Shown here one piece after another: positions 33,776-44,921 of a DNA stretch of 64,000 bases. The position numbers and the translations under genes are program-made. The stretch comes from Tricholoma matsutake. Lineage: Eukaryota; Basidiomycota; Agaricomycetes; Agaricales; Tricholomataceae. Each line of letters opens with the position of its first letter. Position 1 is the first letter of the stretch. Location: assembly GCA_026075535.2 (NCBI GenBank), contig AP026544.2, forward strand, positions 10,354,001 through 10,418,000, in the 5' to 3' direction. The notes under the pieces are model-generated. The model worked only from the letters and a program-made list of their open reading frames with translations, searched no databases and was not told the DNA's origin.

Positions 33776-34365
33776 CCAGCCACCCATCAGGCAATGGAGC
33801 CCTATTGCAAGAAGGTCAAATTCAATGTGCACAAGGCACATGGGGCAGTAAGCTTTCCTTCATTTCAAAGTGTTGATGATGCTAGCCAATGCCATGTCTC
33901 TGGCCAATGCCATGTCTTATTTGCCAACATTGTGTATCCACTGACTCATCATCAATTTACAGTCTGGAAACATGAACGATGAACCATACTATGTTGTGGC
34001 CTGAAACCAACTCATACTACCTGCTGATCCAGTAAGTGTCTTCATCCTCATTTGTGTGGCTATATTAGTTGATCCTGTTGCAGAACTTGACAGACTGGAA
34101 GTTGTTGAGCTGTTATGCTGAAGTGAAGGCCCTGAAAACCCAGCTTGGCACATCATACAAGGATGCCAGTCATTGCCTCTACATGGCTGAGGTTGAGAAG
34201 CTGGAACAGCAAGATATTACATTGAAGACATATGCAACTTCAAAGGAAAGGATGGAGCATAATCTGAAATCATTCAAAAGCAGGTTCTCACAAATTCCAA
34301 TCAGACCATCATCCAATGACAGTGCCAATGACACCATGGGCAATCCCCCTGCTGATTCTCATTGA
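33776..34365 (+). pseudogene. TE-associated coiled-coil protein, 3' part (copy 1)
   Basis: Starts within a gene: HQAMEPYCKKVKFNVHKAHG, AVSFPSFQSVDDASQCHVSG, then NDEPYYVVA(stop)NQLILPADP. After an intron-like GTAAGTGTC…TTGCAG (about 34032–34082) it gives NLTDWKLLSCYAEVKALKTQ, YKDASHCLYMAEVEKLEQQD and ends NPPADSH at 34365. A second copy lies on the minus strand at 62340–61787 and continues beyond the copia insertion. I do not recognise the family. The helical second exon suggests a coiled coil. The 5' part is replaced by the gypsy X LTR. Confidence 0.6.
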
Positions 34366-34410
34366 TGTGGCATTACTCAATGACATGGCCTTCCTTACTC
34401 TTTTTACATC

Positions 34411-34795
34411 TATGTAGCTAGGACTGACATTGTTATTTTAGCTAGGATGAACACAGTTTTGTTTGCTGGATATAACCCATTAATATTGCCTGTACCCATT
34501 GTCCATCTTGTTTGCTGATGCCAATGCACTTTATAACTTTCTGTGAATGGCAATGGTGATGCCTGTGTCTGGCACTATTTTATAGGTTACTGATGTCTAT
34601 ATTACATTCTTAAATTTTAATGCACATCTACTGTATGGTAGAGCAAGCATTGTGATAGTGCATTCATTTGTTACTACAGTACATACATATATACATAGAG
34701 AGTGTTCAACATAGTCCACCAAACCCATATCACTCAACACAATGTATGTATTCAATAGGTTGTATCATTTGATACAGTATAGCTTACCTATGTGA
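34411..34795 (+). repeat. TE terminal region, inverted relative to 47633–48024
   Basis: This ~385-bp block ends …AGCTTACCTATGTGA. Its reverse complement is found at 47633–48024 (start TCACATAGGTAAGCT). In each case the block lies downstream of the coiled-coil TE gene. Similarity stops sharply at 34795 and 47633, suggesting these are the element's true end. The two copies face each other across the gene island. Confidence 0.8.
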
Positions 34796-35605
34796 AGAAA
34801 AATGTAGAGGGGTAGAGGGATGTATATAGAGGTAGGGATTAATGTGGGAGAGCTGGGAACAAGGTGCTCTCTGTGAGTCACCTGTATGGGGGAGAGGTTG
34901 TCACTTACCTGCATACCTAGGCCATCCCCTTATGAAATGCACATGGAAAAGGGATATAATAGCCAAATAAAACAATACAATAGACCTCCTGAAGTCTCTG
35001 TAGTAATGGGGATGGCCATAGCAGAGAACATGGAGTCAGGAGGAGGTATGCATACCCTGGGAGATCCATGGCACCAAAATGTTCACTTTCTTCTATTCCT
35101 GGGCCTTATAGTAAAGTTACTAAAGTAGAACAAATGTCAGTAAAGGAGATAGCAGGGATATAAGATCCTGACTCACCAGGACATGGATTCCCCACCCACA
35201 GATGTGAACTTTGCTCACCATGTATCCCACACCTCACCTTCTGTACAAAGCTCCTCATAGGCATCTATAGTAGTCCTGTACCCCCCATTTATCACCTACA
35301 AGTCATCCATATAGTCAATACTTCACCCTACTGGAGTAGCCCCAGGTGCCCTCTAGCTATGGCATGGCAACACAATAGGATAGCACAACTACTAACATGT
35401 GACTGGCTACATTTATATCGATGAGATCATGTGCCTCCCTGGAATGCCTCACACCCCCATGTCCCAAATGTCGACGTCCTCGTCGCCAGCAGAAAAACAA
35501 CCAGAGAAAAAAGAGACAATGCAAATGAAAAAATAGAAATAGTCTAGGATCTATAATTTTGTAGCCAAAAAAATCTATGGTTGATAAAATAAAATGGAAC
35601 AAAAC
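34796..35605. other. Gene-free stretch between TE end and gene island
   Basis: About 800 bases with low CpG and no convincing reading frame. A short open frame at 34886–35128 has no recognisable features. Near the right side (35393–35433) lies a ~40-bp phrase repeated at 37707–37744. Confidence 0.5.
35393..35433 (+). repeat. Left copy of a ~40-bp direct repeat flanking the 35.6–37.5 kb gene
   Basis: TAACATGTGACTGGCTAC, then a variable core, then GAGATCATGTG. The right copy at 37707–37744 ends GAGATCACGTG, differing here by CpG decay. Confidence 0.65.
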
Positions 35606-37520
35606 TTAACGAGGGGGTGCCCATCCCAATGCCCGAAGGGCCCTACTCAAGTCAGCAAGACGGGGGTCTTGATCCCAGTCGAGCTTCGGAACACGAGGTG
35701 CAGGTGCAGGTGCTACTCCGAAGGGCACAATAACAACAGGTCTTCCTGGTCCAATACCAGAGGGATGACGCTGAGTGATGAAGGGTTGGGGCAAAACAAG
35801 AGATGGCAGAGCTGGGTGAAAAGATTTTCGAGCCGACGAAAATGATTGTGGCAGGGCTCGTCGTCGCAGATTCCCAAATGGCTGTGGACGGTCCATTTTC
35901 AGACCAGAGAGGTCTCGCGGCTGGGTGCTGGGTGCAATTGGTATTGACGCGGCATCTTCAGCCAGATCCGAATGTGCGGGAGGTGGCGAAATGGCTCGTT
36001 TAGGGCTGAGCTGGGGCGAGATGGGTGGCGTGGACCATTTCCTGGGCTGGGTAGAGGGACGAGGGGGTCTAGGGGATGGTGCAGTCATCGCCGGTTTGTT
36101 TTTTTCGTAGCCGTCGGTATTTGTCGTCGAGGGCTGTTGTAGGCAGCGAAACGGCACGTTTTCGTGCATGCTGGGGTTGGCTGGGGTGTATAGGCAGCGA
36201 ACGAGGGGATCCCTTGGCTGTAGACGTCGTCGTTGGTGACGAGACGGCGGTGGGAGACGCAGGCGGCAGCAGTGGGTTCAGGTTGTGGAACGAGGGGCTG
36301 TGGATCGAGCTGGGGCGAGCTGGATGGTGTAGGGAGGCTCCTGGACCTTCGTTTGGAGTTCTGGGGCGAGTAAATTTGTTTCGTCGAGTAAACGACGTGT
36401 TCATGCGAACACGTCCCTTCGTGGTCCCGTAACTCCGGTTTCTGGGCTGGGGACGGTTTCTGTACGTCGTTTACGGCCTCGTGATGGATCTACGAGGGGG
36501 TGGTAGCTGTTTGTGTGCTGGACGCGGCCCTAGACGCCGTTTTAGGGGTGGTAGTAGCAGGAGTTACTGCCGTTGTTGGCAGTGACGTGGCCGTGGCAAG
36601 GAGTGGCTCAGGGCGCCAAACGAGGGGCGGTAGGCTGGGCTGGGGTGTAGTAGGTCGGGCTGGCAGCATGTGTCGTCGTTTTCTAGGTGTTTGTAGCTGG
36701 GTTGCGGCAGAGGGAGCAGTTCTGGTAGCCGTTGTCGGTGGGGGATCGATAACGACGGTGCTGTGGGTGGTTTGAGACGAGTGGGGGGAGTCTGTTGACG
36801 TCCCGGCGTTTTTCGGTGATGGTGGTTGCTCGTCGTTGGCCTGTAGGCGTCCCCGCGTCATTCAGTAGACGCGGCGGTTTGTCGTTGGGTGTCGTTTTCG
36901 TAACGGCGTCCGCAGTGGGGGTAGTTGTCTGGGTGGTCTCTGACATCCGTTGCAGACTGTCGTTCGCCTGTTCCTTGGTTTTTACTGCGTGTATTATCTT
37001 GTCGAACGCGTTTTTTGCAAGCCAGAATCCCTCCTCGCGACCCAAGTTCTTCCCTTCCTCGATTCCTTCCTCATGTCCTTTCCTCCTCTCGTCATACGGT
37101 TTGCTGCATAGGCCAGGCCCATGTCCTTCTGCGAGCCATCTCCCGCGTTCCTCAGATTCCCCTAGTCTCGTTCCGTCTTCTATTCCGTTTAGTCGTTCCT
37201 CATTGGACTTCTTCTCCAGTCCTCTCTTTTTTCCCACTAGGTATCCTTCTTCTTTCCCTTCTCGCCATCCTTTCAGGTGAGCTTCATCGACGAGTGCTTC
37301 CACTTCGTCATCTGTGTAGTTGGATCGATGTCCCGATTCGGTCGTCAGTTGGGGCTGTGGCTGTGTTGCATAAAAACGGGTTCGCTGGCAGCCGTATTTC
37401 CACTGGCTGCGGCTGGTGTATTCGCAGAAAGTTCGGTGGCGGTTGAGCGGGCGCGTGTTGCTGGCACTGTGTCTATAGATCCCGCAGCAGCAGCTGTGTT
37501 AGAAGCAATGGGCTTCTTTT
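35606..37520 (-). pseudogene. Repetitive-family hypothetical protein gene with broken frame
   Basis: Minus strand. The 5' part reads KKPKPVKKKPIASNTAAAAG with no in-frame ATG found. A second frame has NYTDDEVEALVDEAHLKGWR followed by a G-x3-G charged repeat (GKEEGYLVGKKRG, GHEEGIEEGKNLGREEG) and KNAFDKIIHAVK. A Pro/Ser/Thr-rich middle is spread over at least two other frames (36861–36490, 36404–36069). The C-terminus (36169–35606) has LRRRALPQSF and ends LDWDQDPRLADLSRALRALG. From memory, proteins with this layout are highly repeated in Agaricomycete genomes; their function is not known to me. Either several introns or frameshifts separate the parts. CpG is abundant, so it has not decayed like the TEs. 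Confidence 0.5.
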
Positions 37521-37706
37521 TCACGGGTTTTGGCTTCTTTCCAGGTCCCGTTACTGTACGGTTTTACGGTGGATGGTTGACGGTTTTACGGTATACGGTA
37601 GACAGTTTACAGTTTACAATAGACTCTAACTGAAAAAAAAGCCTGAGAAAGGCAGCTAATAGCGTGTTAAAGTGCGAAAAACACTCTCATCACCAAGATG
37701 GAGTAG

Positions 37707-37744
37707 TAACATGTGACTGGCTACGGTTACAACGAGATCACGTG
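37707..37744 (+). repeat. Right copy of the ~40-bp direct repeat
   Basis: TAACATGTGACTGGCTACGG … ACGAGATCACGTG, partner of 35393–35433. It contains an intact CACGTG E-box-like word. Confidence 0.65.
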
Positions 37745-38789
37745 GATTCGAGAGGAAGCAGCACAAGTGAAATCTCCTATTCATGCTGAGACTGTCTACG
37801 ACCAGGCCTCTGCTAGAACTCTAGCACCGAGCCGCAAACGGCATGAATGATCGGAGTGAGAATGTGATCGGACGATGCCGATATCGATGATTTTCAGAGT
37901 GGCGCAGAGGCCTACAAAAACGCTCCTTACCCTCGGAACCCACGTTTACGTCGACCTTTTCTCCTTGTTACTATATGTCAAAATCAAAAATGATCCGAAA
38001 ATGGCTACTGTGAACCCTATTTTGTAGGATACACTTTTCTGTTTCTTACAGATACAGCTTGGATACATGTAAAATATTTCCGTCTAAATACATGTTGAGA
38101 ATACATATCCGAAGGATACACAAATCAGAAGTCACAAGACATGTTTCTGTGAGACTGTGACTTGTGTTTTTGTGGACAAGTTACTTAGTGTCCATGTCAG
38201 CAGTGGTGCTTATCAAACCCAAATCAGACTTTGACTCCATTTCTTCCACTTAACGAACTTTCGCCTCGTACTGACGTCAAGATGCAATATATCATCTCAT
38301 GATGATAGACATCCACATCCGAGAACGAGGTAGATGGCAACTAGTTAATCCAAGAGTTTCCGGCCTGATTCTTACCGCGGAGGTTGTATACTTCAAGTAT
38401 ACTTCGCAGTTCACCCCCTGCACGTGACGAGATGCTGCTGTGACAGAAACCAGTTAACACCGCGTCCTGCATGACCGTTGCCATCATGGTTCATCGGGAC
38501 AAAGGTTTGGTTTCACCCTGCCGTAAGTACGTGTCCATAGTGACTCCTTTGATCTGCGAACTGGTACTTATCACCAACTTGATGCGATCGAACTGCTGTG
38601 TTTCCACCTTACCGGAGCGCCCACATAATACCTAATGTCTAAATTCCCGTCATGCAAGGACTCCGCTTCTGTTTGGCTTCTGTGTCGTCTGCCGCGATTA
38701 CAATATCGTTGCCTCTGATCATATAAAGCCTCCAGCCTTGGGACATTGAATCATCCATTACATTCGCCTGCGCTCCCTCAGGCACAATC
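37745..38789 (+). promoter_or_regulatory. Upstream region of the FAD monooxygenase gene
   Basis: There is no supported ORF in about 1 kb. Visible elements are a 17-bp near-perfect palindrome GTATACTTCAAGTATAC (38386–38402), preceded by CCGCGGAGG (38375–38383), and a TATA-like CATATAAAG at 38720–38728, 62 bases before the ATG. CCG/CGG words are what Zn2Cys6 factors usually bind, so this may be a regulatory site; that is inference. Confidence 0.5.
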
Positions 38790-40681
38790 ATGGTTGGAAA
38801 GAAATTTCGTGTGGCTATTTGGTACGCGCCTTAAGGCACTAGTATACGTCATCCTAATCTGTTGATTGATCTTCAGCGGTGGTGGTATTGGTGGACTGTC
38901 TACTGCAGGTTTATACCGCTCCCTGTGGCAACATCTAGACCGGCTGACTTTTATGCATAATTCTTCAGTTGCACTATCCAAATACCCAGATATTGACGTC
39001 GATATCTATGAAGCAGCCGCCCAATTTTCGGAAGTTGGAGCCGGCATCGGTGTATGGCCTCGTGTATGGAAAACGTTAGCCCAACTAGGAATTTATGAAG
39101 ACTTAGAGAGAGTGACTGGTCAGAAGCCAAGCTATGATCTCAGTGCGTAAACTTCCAGTTGAAAGCAGGACGCTAAATCGCCTCCTCACCCGTAGCCGAC
39201 GCCTGGGTCTTTCGTAAGAGTGACCAACCGGAGGGCGTTGACTTCTATAAATTGCAAATTCAAGGTAATTCAACTCATAGCACGTCGCTTCATGTTCACA
39301 GATCCTCACAGGGAGTTTTGTACGTTACCATCGACCTGATTTTTTGCAAGTCTTGATGGAGCATCTGTCGCCATCGCATAACGCACACTTTTCAAAACGC
39401 CTGCATTCGTATACTGAACAACCCTCAGGCCAAATAAAATTATACTTCATGGACAATTCTACAGCCACATGCGACATCCTCATTGGCGCCGATGGGCTCA
39501 AGTCCGCTGTTCGGAAGTCACTTTTGACAGAAAGATCCAAACAAGCGGCGAAAGCAGGCAGGCTTGCCGAAGCTGAAGACTTCTTACAAAAAATCAACCC
39601 ATCATGGACTGGAATTGTGGCGTACAGGGGCCTCGTTTCTGCTGAGAAATTGAAAGCCTACCGTGACGCTCATCCCGACGCAAAAATACGGGTCCCCACA
39701 ATTCCTATTAATGTCAGTCCGTACCTTTCATTCTAAACGTGTGCTGATGCGTGTACAGTACATGGGACAGCATGTGGTAAGGAATGAACATCCTGTCCTC
39801 GGTCCTTTTCGTAAACTCTTAAATTTACACCGTTCCCATAGAATGTCGTTGTGTACCCTGTTTCATCCGGCGAGCTGATAAATGTGGGCGCATTCCATGC
39901 AAGAGAAGAACTTGCAGGCACGCCCTTCCCAGGCGCCTGGGTAGAGAACGTAGAGAAGGATGATCTCCTGGCTGTCCACTCCCACTGGGAACCAGAACTG
40001 CAGGCCATTCTCCAAGTGAGCGTCGTCTCCTTCATCTGATCTGGTCCCTCAATCAACTCTTCTTTTTTTGAGTGCGTTAACAAGCCCTCCAGGTGGGCCA
40101 TCCACGCTGCCAGGCCTTTACCTTCTTGGGTATTCAGAAATGTTGCCCTTCTCGGTGACTCGGTCAGTTTATTGGATGCACGTTACATATTTATGGGGTA
40201 TGAACTATATTTGTAGGCCCATGCAATGTCGCCTCAACAAGGGTCTGGCGCAGGACAAGCCATTGAAGTGAGCTAGTCGTCTGTCCTTCCAACAATTTTC
40301 TAAATGCTTTATCTCAGGATGCTTTTATGCTGGCCACGCTTTTGGGACACCCCCTAACTACGCTGGATACCGTATCTCGTGCGCTAGGCATTTATGATGC
40401 AGTTCGCCGACCAATTGCAATGGATGTGGCGGAAAGATCTCTTATCAATGGGCGACTCTTTGGACTCCAGCTACCAGGGGTTCCATTAGACGAGGATCCC
40501 ACGAGGCTTCCAGAGCTCGGAGAAGCAATCAAGGATAACTGGAAATGGAGTACGTTTTTGTATAGTCGTCGTGAATTGTAGCTGACATATGGCTTTAGCG
40601 TGGTTAACTACTGTTGACGACGACGTTAAAGAGGCTGTTCGTCGACTGGAAGCCGGCGAAGAGATACGTGCTCGTATGTAG
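38790..40681 (+). CDS. FAD-dependent monooxygenase, salicylate hydroxylase-like, 451 aa
   Basis: Eleven exons: 38790–38821, 38877–38908, 38969–39142, 39196–39264, 39312–39712, 39759–39776, 39842–40015, 40073–40162, 40217–40267, 40318–40549 and 40599–40681. The total is 1356 bases, an exact reading frame. All introns are GT–AG and 46–65 bp; exon 6 has only 18 bases. Class A flavoprotein hydroxylases use NAD(P)H and O2 to hydroxylate aromatic or similar substrates. Motifs: Rossmann GGGIGG (residues 12–17), YEAAAQFSEVGAGIGVWPRV, DG motif in ILIGADGLKSAVRK (163–164) and GD motif in VALLGDS-AHAMSPQQGSGAG (329–330), with Ser where Ala is usual. No signal peptide or C-terminal anchor is seen, so it is probably cytosolic. 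The substrate is undetermined. It is convergent with the transcription factor gene. Confidence 0.92.
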
Positions 40682-41158
40682 GAGGTAGAGAAGCAGCGGG
40701 GGGAAGCAATCGAGGAGATACCTGGACTTGCTCTTTCTCTTCCGATTATGATCATCAGGCCGCGGTCTCATTCATTTTTACATCAATTCTATGTCTTGTC
40801 ATAATTTAGGCACTATGTAATAGCTCAGTTTCACAAATCTGATGTCAAATTTTTCTCCGGGAGAAGTAGTAAACGAGACTCGTGCCTCGGTTCAAAGTTC
40901 ATTGGAGTTGTAGCGATCTATCACCGGATTTGCGAAGCGAGGGGATCATCGCCATAAACAGTTCGAAGTCATTCTACACGTTCACCGAGGAGGACGGTTT
41001 TCATCGTTGGAAGATCTAGATCGAGCGGCAATTAACTGACGTGCGCCGCAGCGCATCGCAGAAAGCACAGTAGGCATTAGGCATTACGACGTACACATGG
41101 CCATGAAAAAGGAAAGGGTAGGTAAATAACGGCCAAGAAGGGCAACATAAATGTCTCA
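40682..41158. terminator. Convergent 3' intergenic region
   Basis: The 477 bases between the stop codons of the monooxygenase (plus) and the transcription factor (minus) must contain both 3' ends. No canon AATAAA is evident in the plus direction; TCATAATTTAGG at 40798 is AT-rich. No gene is seen. Confidence 0.4.
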
Positions 41159-44100
41159 TCATACATTGGAGTTACGGGAAGGGCTATCCATACTGATACC
41201 GCACTCCTGCATGAAAGAGAACCATCCAGAGTCTATTTCGGACTCGGTCATCAAACCCAACTCAACCATTGGCCCCCCAGGATCCGAGAAGGCTGGTGCG
41301 TATTGGATATGCCCCGGGGATCGGTCATACGATTCATACGCACTGTATGATTGACTAGTTGTACCGTTGGCTGGTATAAATCTTGTTTGCGCAGTATCTG
41401 GCTGCGAGGGCAGAGCGGTCGAGGAGGAAGGTAGCACAGCATCTGACGTGCTGATTGACATGGGAAGATTGGATATTTGGGATCGGTGAGAAAGATTTGC
41501 TTGGGCGTCAAATGGGGGAGACCAATCAAATGAATTGTCGGCCTGCGGGAAACAGGACGTAGATCCGTTCATCGCCTCATCCCAATTCTGATTATAACTC
41601 TGCTGTACTGAGGGATAGCGATCAGATGTACGATTGGAAACCGGGAGAGAGGCGGATGCGTTGGAGATAGACCTATTAGCGAGGTAACCCATGAAACTTG
41701 AGAACATCTCGCCCATCTGTTTCCCAGAAGGCGGACTAGCAGTGGAATTAACATCTGACGAATTCACGTGTTGAAATGACATCTGCCCATCATTATTCGG
41801 AAGATTAGTCAGCTGCACAGGATCATAACCTGGGACGAATGGGTGATCGCCAAGATACTCTACGAGCGAAGGGTGGACATTCATCATCGCATCTGTCGTC
41901 GGTTGAGTAGGCTCTAGTGGAGATGTCACACTTGATGGCGATACTGAGCCTCTAGCCGAAGCCGTGGGTGACGGAGATGAATCACTACCGCCAGAACTGA
42001 GACACTTGATCTTCGTCTTCCGAGCTAGGACTCTAGTTTGCCCTCCGAAGATAGCCAGCTCATCCTCGACACCTTCTGTCCGCTGAGAGTCAGATGACGA
42101 AGAGAATATGCTCTGCGGCTGGTTCGTAAGTGCTGGCAGGGTCGCAGAACGATACTGCGTATATGAACGGACAGCCTTCTCCTTTAACCTTCGCAGAACT
42201 TCCTAGCAGACCAAGCAAAGAGTGGGTAAGTAAACGAAATGAAATGAAAATACACAAACCAGGGCAATCCTTGCACGATGTGACTGAATCGCTGTTCGTT
42301 CGAATAGCTGAACAGCCTGGGTGAGATCTACAAGTGCACTAGCAGCTACGTTCGAGCTCGGGGAACGGGTAACAATGGTCCCTGCGATTAACTGCAGAAT
42401 GGGATGCCATCAGCATGCGGGGAAGAAGAAAGAACGATCATGTCAACACGAACAGCTGCAGAAAACGTATGGCACATTAAGAACCACACTCGCATTGCCA
42501 TCTCCGGGCACCGGTCGAATTGATGAACGGACGCCTTTACGACAATGGAGGCGCATCGATATGCTGTCAGGAATGACGGCGCAAAGGGGCTAAGAAGCGG
42601 GTTTGACGGATGGTCGAGCATTGCTTGGGCGAAGAAACTTCGATGGAGATATAACATGGCTTAAGGAGAGGATGAACATAAGGTTACACTTCGCGAGAAC
42701 GATACTTGAAACCGAAACACTCAACTAACTGTCCGATGTTGGCTTGCATAGAATCCTCTAAGACTTGAGGAGCTAGAAAAATATTCTTCTTCTCCATCTT
42801 CGCGTTGAATATAAGGCTTGAAGGCGGTGGGGAGCGATATCTCTCGTACTCTCTTGTCAAGGTCGAGTACCGTCTTGTAATTCAGTGGTTTGGCCGTAAG
42901 GGTTGCTTCTACGACCTCGTAAAACATTTCCTTCCCAAACGTGTATTTCATCCGCCAGACTTCGAAGTGTCAGCTAAGGACAAGAGCGCGATTTTGATGA
43001 CTTACATCCGTTCTGTATTTCGCCCGTATCACTCAAGGTGGATTCTTCATCCGTAGGAAATTCGCAGTCTACATAGGAGAGATGGATAGCAGGTGGACGT
43101 CCGAGAGCCAGGCACTGCACAGACAAGTTGATCACAATGGATTCACGACAAAAGAAATGAATCAACGCTCACATGCGAAACATCTGCTGCGAAAACCTCC
43201 CAGAAGAGAGTTCTGCGTTTTTGAACCATTTGCGGATCCATGTGCCACCTTGCACTATCGCGATCTAAAGAAATTTATGAGCAGAAAAAATTGCGATTTA
43301 GACGGTCATAATGGTGCTTACGTAGGCCAATCTTATTTGCGAGAAGGATAAGGTCAGTCATAGTGAATTGAACACAGGATATGTGAGGCCACGTACGCTC
43401 TGCGCAAGTTTCGCGGCACAGCTCATTAAACACCACTATAGAGCAATTAGGATCGAACTTGGACTATCATGAACGAAGGACGAACCGCGCTGTCTCTTGT
43501 GTATTTCTTCCCCCCGGATACATGATAGGTCGCCATCAAACCAATGGCCTGTATAGTATCGATTTGAGGAGAATCGAATACAGACCGCAGCGACATGGCT
43601 GCACATCCTAAATGGTAGTAATGTTCGGCCTCGGAATTATACGGAGGTAAGTTCAAATCTAGGACCGCGCCCAAAGCGAACACGAAGAATAATGTGGCAA
43701 GGGCGTGAGGACTGTACGTATCCACGCACGCCGTCTCGCAGGACTGGGTTGAATCGGGAGAAGATGCATTGGCGTTGATACGTGCCTTGGCACGATCGCT
43801 AGCCGCAATATAGATCATAGGAATCAGAATGTTTATGAGTTCATGACGCTTAACTGGACGGAAGAAGAAGGCGGCATGAAGGAGGTAGGATTCGCTCAGA
43901 GACAAAGCTCGTTCGTGTGTTGGAAGCATTGATTCCAATAGTTCGAGGGTATTTGGATTCGGTGTCTTGTGTGTTGTGAAGGGGAAGAGATTAGCTAGAT
44001 TCTGTAGATCCGGAGTCATGGCAATATTTCTCGGTTCGACTTCATCGTTGCCAGCGTCCAACTCTTCGCCAGCCTATTGGACGGCTCGTTAACGTGGACA

Positions 44101-44921
44101 CTGGGAATACTTTGCGATTAACATACAATCATGAGCATCTGTAGCATTACATTACTTAGTTACGTCTCAACAGATTAAAGAAGAACAACGCACCTCAGAA
44201 CCTGCAGACCTTCCGAAATACTTCACTTCACCAGAATCCCCAAGTGATAAAGTCCCCAACGCGTCAATTGATTGAGATTGCTTCGCGGTGTGTTCTTTTG
44301 AGCCTTGATCAGCCTGACGACCGTCAAGAGCTTCTGAACCAAATTTGATCTTCAGTAAATCGTCTTCTAGGAGAGGGTGCCTTTCATCAGAAACGGTAGA
44401 CTGCAGGATTGCCAAGGCGTCCTCTAGTCGTCGTATTCGATTACTCATTTCTGCGATCTTGCGATGGAGCTGTTCGGTATCTGCAAGGATAAACCTATGA
44501 AGCAGAGGAATTATGCAATGAAAATCAAGTACGTTTCAGTGGCCTTACGCACCGTGTACCTTGTCCTGCTGACAGAATACCTGCGTAAAACGACTGAAGG
44601 TCAGATCTGCGTAAAACATGGATCATGTCGGCGAGGTCATACCACACGGGCATATGCTTTCACAACCTCTCCGAGAGCATGAACTACATGGAACCTTTTT
44701 GTCACACCGTAGCTTTAGTCGTCTGCATTCTGCGCATGAAAGCTCCCCTACGTAGATGGGGCCGAAGAACGGCTGGTCAGGAACGTTCTCTCAACGAGCG
44801 CCAGCAGCGCACATAGCTTACCCCTAATTCGTTTTAGTTCTATTTCCTTCAGCTCCTCCTCGGTGACTTTCTTCTGAGACCTTCGAGACGAGGTCGAAGC
44901 CCTTGTTGGGTCGACAGGCAT
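41159..44921 (-). CDS. Zn2Cys6 fungal transcription factor with fungal_trans-type middle domain, 997 aa
   Basis: Fourteen exons: 44921–44822, 44747–44643, 44580–44553, 44494–44194, 44138–44127, 44073–43486, 43435–43397, 43331–43322, 43264–43173, 43114–43006, 42959–42726, 42659–42450, 42381–42260 and 42202–41159. The total is 2994 bases, an exact frame; all introns are GT–AG and two exons are only 12 and 10 bases. The DNA-binding cluster is CAECRRLKLRCDKKVPCSSC then SRRGCESIC (Cys 38, 41, 48, 54, 57, 66), basic half first as in GAL4. Next is ADTEQLHRKIAEMSNRIRRL, a dimerising coiled coil. The regulatory domain (about 200–560) includes GLMATYHVSGGKKYTRDSA, IGLHRDSARWHMDP, RTLFWEVFAADVSHCLALGR and PPAIHLSYVDCEFPTDEE. 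The C-terminal 350 residues are Ser/Pro/Gln-rich and end DSGWFSFMQECGI. It is a nuclear regulator; its targets are unknown. Confidence 0.93.

Noticed and set aside
36076..37446. Plus-strand frames such as those at 36795–37280 and 36925–37446
   Set aside because: Shadows of the minus-strand repetitive gene, whose G-x3-G charged repeat and DWDQDPRL ending mark the true strand.
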